29,505 nt of DNA, taken from IMG/VR virus record IMGVR_UViG_3300047481_000243, positions 1-29,505 of that record; one strand, written 5' to 3'. Positions 21,399 through 28,600 of the stretch are shown in pieces. Under the pieces are notes generated by a model that saw only the letters and a list, made by a program, of their open reading frames with translations, was not told where the DNA came from and searched no databases. This stretch comes from a virus. Every line of letters begins with the position of its first letter. The stretch's first letter is position 1. Position numbers and translations under genes: made by a program.

Positions 21399-21794
21399 AT
21401 GGCATATGAAATTAGTAATTACAGTGTAAAGATTACACTTGTTGCTGCTGCCGATTTATCAGCACTGCAATATACCTTCGTTAAATTGGATTCAGCAGGT
21501 AAGGCAGCCGCAGCAGCAGCAGCCACCGATATTCCAATTGGCGTACTACAGAACGCTCCAACCTCAGGACAAGAAGCAGAAGTGCTAGTTGTTGGAGGAA
21601 CAAAGATTGTTGCTGGAGCAGCAATTGGTGAAGGCGCATTAGTTGGAACAAGTTCAACAGGCAAGGCAGTTGCTTTGGTTGCTGGCACTGATACAACTAA
21701 GTATGTAGTTGGAACCCTACTAACCGAGTCTGGAGCATCTGGTGACATCGTAACAGCAGTCATCAATTGTGCTAATCCGGGCAGAGCCGCATAA
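21399..21794 (+). CDS. Capsid decoration protein (DUF2190-like)
   Basis: A 131-residue, Ala/Gly/Val-rich beta protein with the pattern YTFVKLDSAGKA ... DIPIGVLQNAP ... EAEVLVVGGTKIVAGAAI ... GTLLTESGASGDIV. It matches the DUF2190 or head-decoration family that stabilises the outside of the capsid. It sits between scaffold and major capsid genes, as usual. The start is ATG 21399, close behind the scaffold stop, with GAGAGG upstream. Confidence 0.82.
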   Translation: MAYEISNYSVKITLVAAADLSALQYTFVKLDSAGKAAAAAAATDIPIGVLQNAPTSGQEAEVLVVGGTKIVAGAAIGEGALVGTSSTGKAVALVAGTDTTKYVVGTLLTESGASGDIVTAVINCANPGRAA

Positions 21795-21809
21795 GGAGCG
21801 TAAACAAAC

Positions 21810-22787
21810 ATGCCACAACCAAATATTAACTCCGTACATGTTGATGCAATTCTGACTAATATCTCAGTTGCATACATGCAAAAAGCAGATAACTTCATCG
21901 CAGACAAGGTATTCCCAGTAGTACCTGTTGATAAGAAGAGCGATAAGTATTTTGTTTATACCAAGAACGACTGGTTCCGTGACGAGGCACAACGCCGAGC
22001 AGATGGAACAGAGTCCGCAGGTTCAGGTTACAACCTAACCACAGGAACATACGCAGCAGATGTATTTGCCTTCCATAAAGATGTAGGCGATCAAACAGTT
22101 GCTAACGCAGACGCACCTTTGAATCCTCTTCGTGAGGCAACAGAGTTCGTTACAAACCGTATGCTTCTTCGTAAAGAATTACAATTCGTATCTGACTTCT
22201 TCACAACTGGAGTATGGGCTGATGATGTAACAGGCGTTGCAGGTGCCCCATCTGCAGGTGAGACAAAGCAATGGTCAGATTACACATCTTCAGACCCAAT
22301 CGATGATATCGAAGAGGCAAAGAGCGAAATCCTAGGTAACACAGGTATGGCTCCAAATACTCTCGTATTAGGTTATGAAGTATTCCGTCAATTAAAGAAT
22401 CACCCAGATTTAGTTGACCGCATTAAGTACACATCAAGCCAAACAATTACAGAGGATATGCTTGCTCGTATGTTTGACTTAGATCGTGTTCTTGTTGCTC
22501 GTGCAGTAAAAGCAACCAATAATGAAGGTGCAGCCGAAGCATATGGATTTGCTTACGGTAAAGCAGCAGCACTTTATTATGTAGCACCAAGTCCGGGATT
22601 ACTAACTCCATCAGCAGGTTATACCTTCTCATGGACTGGTGTATCAGGCGGTATTGGTTCAACAATTGGTGTAAGTTCATTCCGTATGGAGTCACTAAAG
22701 GCAGAGCGTGTTGAGGCTGAAATGGCTTTCGACAATAAAGTTATTGGCTCTGACCTTGGTTATTTCTGGAATACAATAGTCGCTTAA
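21810..22787 (+). CDS. Major capsid protein
   Basis: A 325-residue protein with the layout of a HK97-fold phage capsid protein: an N-terminal arm, NFIADKVFPVVPVDKKSDKY, a conserved ALTERNATE-type segment PLREATEFVTNRMLLRKEL, and a C-terminal part with SFRMESLKAERVEAEMAFD. It is preceded by AAGGAG and followed by a strong terminator, both consistent with high expression. Its position after scaffold and decoration genes supports the call. Confidence 0.88.
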   Translation: MPQPNINSVHVDAILTNISVAYMQKADNFIADKVFPVVPVDKKSDKYFVYTKNDWFRDEAQRRADGTESAGSGYNLTTGTYAADVFAFHKDVGDQTVANADAPLNPLREATEFVTNRMLLRKELQFVSDFFTTGVWADDVTGVAGAPSAGETKQWSDYTSSDPIDDIEEAKSEILGNTGMAPNTLVLGYEVFRQLKNHPDLVDRIKYTSSQTITEDMLARMFDLDRVLVARAVKATNNEGAAEAYGFAYGKAAALYYVAPSPGLLTPSAGYTFSWTGVSGGIGSTIGVSSFRMESLKAERVEAEMAFDNKVIGSDLGYFWNTIVA

Positions 22788-22800
22788 TTCAGTAACAAAT

Positions 22801-22836
22801 GAAAGGAGAGTCTTTATTGGCTCTCCTTTCTTTATT
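22801..22836 (+). terminator. Intrinsic terminator after the major capsid gene
   Basis: A perfect 10-base stem, GAAAGGAGAG (22801-22810) with CTCTCCTTTC (22821-22830), has a 10-base loop and is followed by TTTATT. It lies 13 bases after the capsid stop and would separate head from tail gene expression. Confidence 0.85.
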
Positions 22837-22850
22837 AGAAAAGGAAAAAT

Positions 22851-23198
22851 ATGCCACAAGTAAATAGACTTACAAGAGGCGAAGCATCAGTTGGCGCATT
22901 ACAAATTGGTAGCGATGGCAGTACTGTTTACAGTATTGAATTCGGTACAGTAGCCATTGATCCTGCTTCAATCGCAGCCACAACTCGTGGTGGAACTACA
23001 TTTACTTTGACTGGTGCTGCCACAACAGACATCATCATCGTAAATCCACCATCAGGCTTAAATGATGATTTAATCTTTGCTGGAGCAGCCGTAACAGCAG
23101 CAGATACAGTAACAATCTATCTCTACAATCCAACAGCAGGTGCAATTGACCAAGCATCTGCAACATTTTCTTATTGCTGGATTGATACAACCGCCTAA
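22851..23198 (+). CDS. Beta-rich structural protein
   Basis: A 115-residue Thr/Ala/Gly-rich protein predicted to be mostly beta strand (FTLTGAATTDIIIVNPPSG, DTVTIYLYNPTAGAID). AAGGA precedes ATG 22851. It follows the terminator and begins the tail or accessory structural block. The pattern resembles small virion decoration or head-tail proteins of aquatic phages, but I cannot assign a family. Confidence 0.7.
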   Translation: MPQVNRLTRGEASVGALQIGSDGSTVYSIEFGTVAIDPASIAATTRGGTTFTLTGAATTDIIIVNPPSGLNDDLIFAGAAVTAADTVTIYLYNPTAGAIDQASATFSYCWIDTTA

Positions 23199-23199
23199 G

Positions 23200-23394
23200 A
23201 TGAGAGCCAGAATTCTTAAGCAAATGACTGTTAATGGTGAGATATTATTGCCTTCAACAGTGGTAGATGTGAGTGGTTGGAGAACTGCTAATTCATTAAA
23301 GAACAATAGATATATTGAATTTATTGAAGATGCAGTTGAGATTAAAGAAGAAATCAAAAAGCCTAAGCAGCAAAAAGACTTAGTCAACAAGTAA
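23200..23394 (+). CDS. 64-aa hypothetical protein
   Basis: A short protein starting at ATG 23200, one base after the previous stop. It has a beta-type N-terminus (MRARILKQMTVNGEILLPST), then a segment ending in a Lys-rich tail. Similar short proteins between capsid and tail genes are common in phages, but no function can be given. Confidence 0.6.
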   Translation: MRARILKQMTVNGEILLPSTVVDVSGWRTANSLKNNRYIEFIEDAVEIKEEIKKPKQQKDLVNK

Positions 23395-23396
23395 AC

Positions 23397-23429
23397 TAGA
23401 GGGGCGATTAGAGATAGTCGCCCCATCTA
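23397..23429 (+). terminator. Stem-loop between small structural genes
   Basis: GGGGCGA (23401-23407) pairs perfectly with TCGCCCC (23418-23424), and TAGA/TCTA extend the stem past one bulged A. It directly follows a stop codon, but no U-tract follows, so it may be a weak or factor-dependent terminator or an mRNA-stabilising or processing hairpin. Confidence 0.5.
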
Positions 23430-23441
23430 TAAAGGAGTTTT

Positions 23442-23714
23442 ATGGCAATAACACATAATATTGTGTCGGTTGGAACTACACAGACTGTAATCTCTACTGC
23501 CGCAAATGATCGTGATGGTCACTCAGTCTTAATTCAAAATCCATCTGCAAGCACTACAGTTTATATTGGCGGAAATGGCGTGACTACCTCTTCTTATGGA
23601 GTGGCTCTTGCTGGTGGAGCAGATATTTCTATTGATCTTTTACAAGGTGAAATCGTATATGGAATAGTTGCTTCTAGTACCCAAAATGTTAATGTTCTGC
23701 GAGCAGGAAACTAA
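23442..23714 (+). CDS. Small beta-rich structural protein
   Basis: A 90-residue protein (SVLIQNPSASTTVYIGGNGVT, ISIDLLQGEIVYGIVASS). The pattern of a conserved 'QN...VYIGG..V' followed by 'G..L..GE.VYGI' is common in small phage virion proteins near tail genes. AAAGGAG lies upstream of ATG 23442. Exact place in the particle unknown. Confidence 0.7.
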   Translation: MAITHNIVSVGTTQTVISTAANDRDGHSVLIQNPSASTTVYIGGNGVTTSSYGVALAGGADISIDLLQGEIVYGIVASSTQNVNVLRAGN

Positions 23715-23736
23715 TTAAGAAAAGTAAGGAGATATT

Positions 23737-24279
23737 GTGGCTTTAACTCCCGACCTTACGACCATTACCCTGACTGGAACTTATGTAGATATTCAAGGAA
23801 ATCCAATCTCAGGTTCTGTTCGCTTTACGCCTCAAAGTATTATCAAAGATACTGACCAAAATCAAATTATTGTAAATCAGGCTTTGACTGCAACTCTCAA
23901 TGCTAGCGGTGAGTTTTCTATAGTTTTGCCAATAACTGATGATACTGATGTAAGCCCACAGCCATTTGCTTATGAAGTTGAAGAAGTATTTAGTGGTGGA
24001 AGAACTTTTTTTATTACTCTGCCAACCGACACTCCTGACCCACAAGATATCGCTGATCTCGCTCCTGCCGTCACATCAGCAGAAGCAGCAAGTTATGTTA
24101 CACAGGCGCAGTACAATACTTTATTAGCAAGATATACGGCTGCTGATGCAGAGTACGACCAAATGACGGACACAGGCGCAAACTTAGATAACATTGAACT
24201 TTATGCAGACCAAGCAGAAACTGCTAATGTTGAAACAAGTAAAGCAGCATTAAATCAATTTGTTTTGATGGGGATGTAA
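23737..24279 (+). CDS. Tail protein with Ig-like N-terminal domain
   Basis: A 180-residue protein starting at GTG 23737 behind AAGGAG. The first ~95 residues form an Ig-like beta domain: ITLTGTYVDIQGNPISGSVRF, LNASGEFSIVLPITDDTDVSP, YEVEEVFSGGRTFFITLP. The remainder is helical and acidic. A paralogue lies at 24478-25155. Similar domains occur in minor tail or fibre-associated proteins of actinobacterial phages. Confidence 0.7.
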   Translation: MALTPDLTTITLTGTYVDIQGNPISGSVRFTPQSIIKDTDQNQIIVNQALTATLNASGEFSIVLPITDDTDVSPQPFAYEVEEVFSGGRTFFITLPTDTPDPQDIADLAPAVTSAEAASYVTQAQYNTLLARYTAADAEYDQMTDTGANLDNIELYADQAETANVETSKAALNQFVLMGM

Positions 24280-24280
24280 A

Positions 24281-24478
24281 ATGGCTGAACCATATGTAGC
24301 AATAGCAAGACATACTACTGCTGCTGCGCTAATGACTGAACTTGAAAATGCTTTGGATACTATTGATGACGATACTGATTTAATTGTTGCAGATGTAAAT
24401 GCGGCTTTGACTGCAAGAAATAGTGCAAGAGATTCCGCTAAAAGAGCCACCTTTGGAATGATGTTAGGTGGTGCATAA
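24281..24478 (+). CDS. 65-aa helical hypothetical protein
   Basis: A small Ala/Asp-rich helical protein between two paralogous tail genes. It starts one base after the previous stop, and its last base overlaps the next ATG (TAATG). The C-terminus ends FGMMLGGA, recalling the hydrophobic ends of both flanking proteins (VLMGM, LLLIGG), which suggests a shared assembly signal. Function unknown. Confidence 0.6.
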   Translation: MAEPYVAIARHTTAAALMTELENALDTIDDDTDLIVADVNAALTARNSARDSAKRATFGMMLGGA

Positions 24479-25155
24479 TGCCAATTGATGCCTCGGTCAC
24501 CCAAGTTACAGTTACTGGAAACTTCGTTGATTTCTTAGGAACAGCAATAGCAGGTCAAGTCCAATTTACGCTTTCAGATATGCTCAGGAACTCACTTGCA
24601 AATGAAATGGTTGTGCCTTCAACTATTGCTGTTACTTTAGATTCAAATGGTTCCTTTTCGACCTCTTTACCAGCAACAGATGACGCCGATATTATTCCAA
24701 CATTTAGTTATACAGTTGAAGAAGCCTTTCCAAGTGGCAGAACCTACACAATAACTTTACCTGCTGCGAGTGCTGGTGCTTTGAGTCTTGCTGATATTTC
24801 TCCCCTTCCAACAATAGACACAACCTATATTGGGCTAATAACCGAGGTGCCTTTCGCTGCTCTCGAAACTTCAATAGCAGCATTAGACGCACTTATTACT
24901 CAGGCAACCAACGAGTTCCCAAGTTCAGGAAACTACTGGGAAATTAACGCAAGTTATGCTACTTATACGCAAGTCAATAGTGCCTTTGCTACATATACTC
25001 TGCTAAACTCTGGTTCATATCCAGTCTCTGGTAGTGATATGGCAGAGGAGGTTGCTCAAGCAGATGCAGCAAGAATTGCGGCACAAGCCTCGGCAACAAC
25101 CGCTTCGAATACTTTATCGGCTAGACTTAACCCACTACTGCTTATCGGAGGATAA
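24478..25155 (+). CDS. Tail protein with Ig-like N-terminal domain (paralogue)
   Basis: A 225-residue protein whose first ~100 residues align by eye with the 23737 gene product (VTVTGNFVDFLGTAIAGQVQF, LDSNGSFSTSLPATDDADIIP, YTVEEAFPSGRTYTITLP). The C-terminal part differs and is longer, with helical Ala-rich stretches. The two genes probably arose by duplication followed by replacement of the distal part, common for adhesin or tail accessory proteins. Confidence 0.7.
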   Translation: MPIDASVTQVTVTGNFVDFLGTAIAGQVQFTLSDMLRNSLANEMVVPSTIAVTLDSNGSFSTSLPATDDADIIPTFSYTVEEAFPSGRTYTITLPAASAGALSLADISPLPTIDTTYIGLITEVPFAALETSIAALDALITQATNEFPSSGNYWEINASYATYTQVNSAFATYTLLNSGSYPVSGSDMAEEVAQADAARIAAQASATTASNTLSARLNPLLLIGG

Positions 25156-25158
25156 TAA

Positions 25159-25488
25159 ATGGCAACAACCTACAAGGTATTAGGGCAGTCCAATCCTGCT
25201 GCTACTACTGCAACAACTCTTTATACTGTTCCTGCGGCAACCGAGACAGTAGTTTCAACAATTTCTGTGGCTAACCTTTCAGCCTCGGCTATAACTTACA
25301 GAATTGCTATAAGACCAAATGGAGCATCTTTGGCGAATTCACAGTATTTGGCATATGACACAAGTTTGGCTGCGAACTCAACCGCTGCTTACACACTTGG
25401 AATTACACTAGATGCAACAGATGTGCTAACTGTTTATGCCTCAGACACAAATGCAGTATTTCAAGCCTTCGGATCGGAGATTGCATAA
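25159..25488 (+). CDS. Beta-rich tail accessory protein
   Basis: A 109-residue protein with a complete beta-sandwich-like pattern (TTLYTVPAATETVVSTISVAN, ITYRIAIRPNG, DVLTVYASDTNAVFQAFGSE). This matches small virion proteins found next to tail fibres in aquatic phages. Its last base overlaps the next start (TAATG), so expression is coupled. Confidence 0.7.
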   Translation: MATTYKVLGQSNPAATTATTLYTVPAATETVVSTISVANLSASAITYRIAIRPNGASLANSQYLAYDTSLAANSTAAYTLGITLDATDVLTVYASDTNAVFQAFGSEIA

Positions 25489-26060
25489 TGGCTATAACCC
25501 TCAATGGCTCCTCAGCAGCAGGAGCAGTTACTCTCACAGGAACACAGACTCTTACCAATAAAACACTTACAAATCCAACGATTTCAGATGCTACCTTCTC
25601 AGGTCAGCAAACTGGTCTTGAAATTGCTTTCAATCAAAGCATTGTTTTTGAAGGCACAACTGCTGACGCTAGTGAATTAACTTTAACGGCTGGTGAACCA
25701 ACTGCCGACAGGACAGTTACCCTTCCCAATGCAACCACTACTCTTGTTGGAACAGATACAACAGACACTCTTACTAACAAAACCTTAACAAGTCCGACTA
25801 TTGGAACTCAAGCGTCTTTCGATAATCAAGCCGAAACTCGTTTCCTAGAAGCAACCGCCAATGGAACTAATTATGTTGGATTCAAAGCACCAGCGTCAAT
25901 AACAACAAATCTAGTATGGACTTTGCCATCTGCCGATGGAACAGCCAACCAAGTTCTTTCAACTGATGGTTCAGGAGTATTATCTTTTGCTACTGCATCT
26001 TCGGGTGGAGTATCAGCCAACGACCAAGCCTTCGCCTTTGCGGTGCAGGTATTCGCTTAA
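25488..26060 (+). CDS. Tail fibre-like protein with TLTNKTLT repeats
   Basis: A 190-residue protein with two copies of the repeat TLTNKTLTxPTI (about residues 21-32 and 94-105). The repeat is typical of phage tail fibres and spikes, where it forms beta-helical or trimeric stalk. ASELTLTAGEPTADRTVTLP lies between copies. The C-terminus is Ser/Gly/Ala-rich and ends in a hydrophobic segment. It is short for a fibre and may be a fibre base or adapter. Confidence 0.78.
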   Translation: MAITLNGSSAAGAVTLTGTQTLTNKTLTNPTISDATFSGQQTGLEIAFNQSIVFEGTTADASELTLTAGEPTADRTVTLPNATTTLVGTDTTDTLTNKTLTSPTIGTQASFDNQAETRFLEATANGTNYVGFKAPASITTNLVWTLPSADGTANQVLSTDGSGVLSFATASSGGVSANDQAFAFAVQVFA

Positions 26061-26071
26061 GGAGAAAATAA

Positions 26072-26431
26072 ATGGCAACAACAGTAAGCCGAATCCCGTT
26101 ATCGGGTTCAACAGATGGTAGAGCAGTAAAAGTTGCCGCAACTTCTTCTGCTGGTACCACTATCCATACCGCAACTTCATCAGCAACAGATTGCGATGTT
26201 ATTACGCTATATGCATATAACTCAAGCGCATCTGCTGTAAACCTAACTTTACAATGGGGCGGAACAACCTCAGTAGATGATGACATTAAGTTATCGATCC
26301 CTGCAACATCAGGTCTAACACTTGTTTGTCCTGACCTAGTTCTACGCAACTCTTTGATTATCAAGGCGTATGCTGGAACCGCAGATGTTGTAACAATTCA
26401 CGGATTTGTAAATCGAGTAGCGACTACCTGA
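26072..26431 (+). CDS. Beta-rich structural protein
   Basis: A 119-residue protein starting at ATG 26072 behind AAGGAG. It contains alternating beta segments (CDVITLYAYNSSASAVNLTLQWGG, DDDIKLSIPATSGLTLVCPD, VTIHGFVNRVA). It lies immediately before the large glycine-rich gene and could be its adaptor or a chaperone-like partner. Family not recognised. Confidence 0.65.
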   Translation: MATTVSRIPLSGSTDGRAVKVAATSSAGTTIHTATSSATDCDVITLYAYNSSASAVNLTLQWGGTTSVDDDIKLSIPATSGLTLVCPDLVLRNSLIIKAYAGTADVVTIHGFVNRVATT

Positions 26432-26444
26432 TAGGAGTTAGTGC

Positions 26445-28193
26445 GTGTCACTACCATCACGACTTCTTGGTGCTAACCCGTCAGTTCAAGTTTCATCTTT
26501 ACTGACGGGTGCTATCACCACGCCTTCTGCTGGAATTAGACCTTTGGCAATCGGAGGAACTGTATCTTTAGATTATCCTTATATTGTTCACACTTTTAAT
26601 TCTTCAGATACTTTCACTCCTACTCAAAATCTAACTGTTGATTATCTAGTAGTAGCAGGTGGTGGTGGAGGTGGTTCACTTGGTGGTGGCGGTGGTGCTG
26701 GTGGATTACGCTCTACTGTAACTGCTACTGGCGGTGGTGGTTCATTAGAATCTGCATTATCTTTAACATCAGGTATTGGTTACACAGTTACAGTTGGTGG
26801 TGGCGGAGCAGGTGCTGGTGCTACTGGTTTAACAGGTACAGCAGGTAATAACTCAGTATTTTCTACTATCACTTCAACTGCTGGTGGTGCAGGTGGTGGT
26901 GATGGTACTGCGGCAACAACTGGTGGTTCAGGCGGTGGCGGTGGTAATGCTGGTGCAGGAGCAGCAGGAACTGCAAATCAAGGTTTTGCAGGTGGTGGAC
27001 AAACTGGTGGTGCTAGTTCAGGTTCAGGTGGCGGTGGTGCAGGAGCAGTTGGTTCAAATGCTTCTACTGGTACAAACACTGCTGGCGCTAATGGTGGTAA
27101 TGGTGTTGCATCATCAATAACTGGTACTTCTGTAACCTATGCAGGTGGAGGCGGTGGCGGTGGCCGCAAAGATAGCGTTGGTGGTAATGCTGCTGGCGGT
27201 ACAGGTGGTACAGGTGGTGGCGGTGCTGGTGGTTCATCAGATAATACATCTCCTTCTGTTGCTGGTGGTACAAATCTTGGCGGTGGCGGTGGAGGTGGCG
27301 CATACTTTTCAGGAGGATATCGTGCTGGCGCAGCAGGCGGTAGCGGTGTTGTAATTGTTAGATACTCTCTAGCAAAAGCACTTGGCGGAACGATTACTAA
27401 AGATGGCGGATTTTGGGTTCATACTTTTACTTCATCAGGAACTTTTACGCCGACAAGCAACATTACTGCTGATTACTTAGTTGTTGCTGGAGGCGCAGGC
27501 GGTGGTGGTGCTGTAGGTGGCGGTGGCGGTGCGGGAGGTTTACGCAGTACCGTTATATCTACTGGAGGTGGCGGCTCTGTTGAATCAACATTGTCTCTAA
27601 CTTCTGGTACTGGTTATACAGTAACAGTAGGTGGCGGTGGTGCTGGTGCTTCAGGCGCGTTAAGAGGAACTAATGGTTCCAACTCAGTATTTTCTACTAT
27701 CACCTCCACTGGCGGTGGCGGTGGTGGTGGTAGTGGTGTTGGTCCTAAGGCTGGCGGTAGTGGTGGTTCTGGTGGAGGTGCCTCAACTGATGGTTTTACT
27801 GGTGGTGCAGGTACAGCAAATCAAGGTTTTGCAGGTGGTAATGCTTCTGCTGGTAATGCTAGTGGTGGAGGCGGAGGTGCTGGTGCTGCTGGACAAACTG
27901 CACCAAACACTAGTACATCAGGTAATGGTGGTGCGGGAGTAAGTAATTCAATTTCTGGCACTTCTACTAATTATGCAGGTGGCGGTGGTGCAGGTGGTGG
28001 TGTTTGGAGTGGTAATGATGTTGCTAGAGGTACAGGCGGTACTGGTGGTGGCGGTAATGGTAATAAAATTGTTGCTGGTGATTCTGGTACTGTAAACACT
28101 GGTGGCGGAGGCGGTGGTGGTGGTTACACTGGTACTGCATTTAATGGTGGCTCTGGCGGTTCAGGAATTGTTATTATTCGTTATGCGGCATAA
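26445..28193 (+). CDS. Glycine-rich tail adhesin with two repeat units
   Basis: A 582-residue protein starting at GTG 26445 after TAGGAG. It contains two homologous units offset by exactly 277 residues. Each begins HTFxSSxTFTPT (about 49 and 326), continues DYLVVAGG with runs of glycine and GGLRSTV, then YTVTVGGGGAG, and ends GSGVVIVRY or SGIVIIRY. Long Gly-Gly-X runs suggest packed polyglycine-II helices, as in the tip adhesins of some T-even-like phages. It probably binds the host surface. The two units share at least one 23-base identical stretch (26850-26872, 27681-27703), so the gene is prone to recombination. Confidence 0.8.
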   Translation: MSLPSRLLGANPSVQVSSLLTGAITTPSAGIRPLAIGGTVSLDYPYIVHTFNSSDTFTPTQNLTVDYLVVAGGGGGGSLGGGGGAGGLRSTVTATGGGGSLESALSLTSGIGYTVTVGGGGAGAGATGLTGTAGNNSVFSTITSTAGGAGGGDGTAATTGGSGGGGGNAGAGAAGTANQGFAGGGQTGGASSGSGGGGAGAVGSNASTGTNTAGANGGNGVASSITGTSVTYAGGGGGGGRKDSVGGNAAGGTGGTGGGGAGGSSDNTSPSVAGGTNLGGGGGGGAYFSGGYRAGAAGGSGVVIVRYSLAKALGGTITKDGGFWVHTFTSSGTFTPTSNITADYLVVAGGAGGGGAVGGGGGAGGLRSTVISTGGGGSVESTLSLTSGTGYTVTVGGGGAGASGALRGTNGSNSVFSTITSTGGGGGGGSGVGPKAGGSGGSGGGASTDGFTGGAGTANQGFAGGNASAGNASGGGGGAGAAGQTAPNTSTSGNGGAGVSNSISGTSTNYAGGGGAGGGVWSGNDVARGTGGTGGGGNGNKIVAGDSGTVNTGGGGGGGGYTGTAFNGGSGGSGIVIIRYAA

Positions 28194-28214
28194 ACAACAA
28201 ACAAAGGAGAAAAA

Positions 28215-28586
28215 ATGGCGCACTTCGCAGAAATAGATGGGCAAGGAGTAGTTCTCCGTGTTCTTGTAGTTGATAATGCTCAAGAAAACGATGGACAAAA
28301 CTTTCTTGCTAACACACTAGGTCTTGGCGGTACTTGGGTCAAGACTTCATACAACACATCAGGAGGAGTTCACGCTTTAGGTGGAACACCTTTCCGCAAA
28401 AACTATGCAGGAATTGGATACACATACGATTCAGGTCGTGATGCCTTCATTCCTCCAAAGCCTTTCGCTTCATGGACATTGAATGAAACTTCATGTCTAT
28501 GGGAAGCCCCTGTTGCTTATCCAACAGACGGCGAAAGATACACATGGAATGAAGAAACAACTTCTTGGGACTTAGTTACCGAATAA
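28215..28586 (+). CDS. Conserved aquatic-phage virion protein
   Basis: A 123-residue protein with the pattern MAHFAEIDGQGVVLRVLVV, WVKTSYNTSGG, FRKNYAGIGYTYD, RDAFIPPKPFASWTLNE and CLWEAPVAYPTDG. This sequence pattern recurs in cyanophages and other aquatic phages, where it lies near tail-fibre genes. Its function is not established. AAAGGAG precedes ATG 28215. It separates two glycine-rich adhesin genes. Confidence 0.82.
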   Translation: MAHFAEIDGQGVVLRVLVVDNAQENDGQNFLANTLGLGGTWVKTSYNTSGGVHALGGTPFRKNYAGIGYTYDSGRDAFIPPKPFASWTLNETSCLWEAPVAYPTDGERYTWNEETTSWDLVTE

Positions 28587-28600
28587 GGAAATAAAAAACC

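Noticed and set aside
21419-21907. 162-aa minus-strand ORF, Ala/Thr/Pro-rich
   Set aside because: It is the antisense of the decoration-protein gene. Its composition is the mirror of the Ala/Gly-rich sense frame, and it crosses two real genes.
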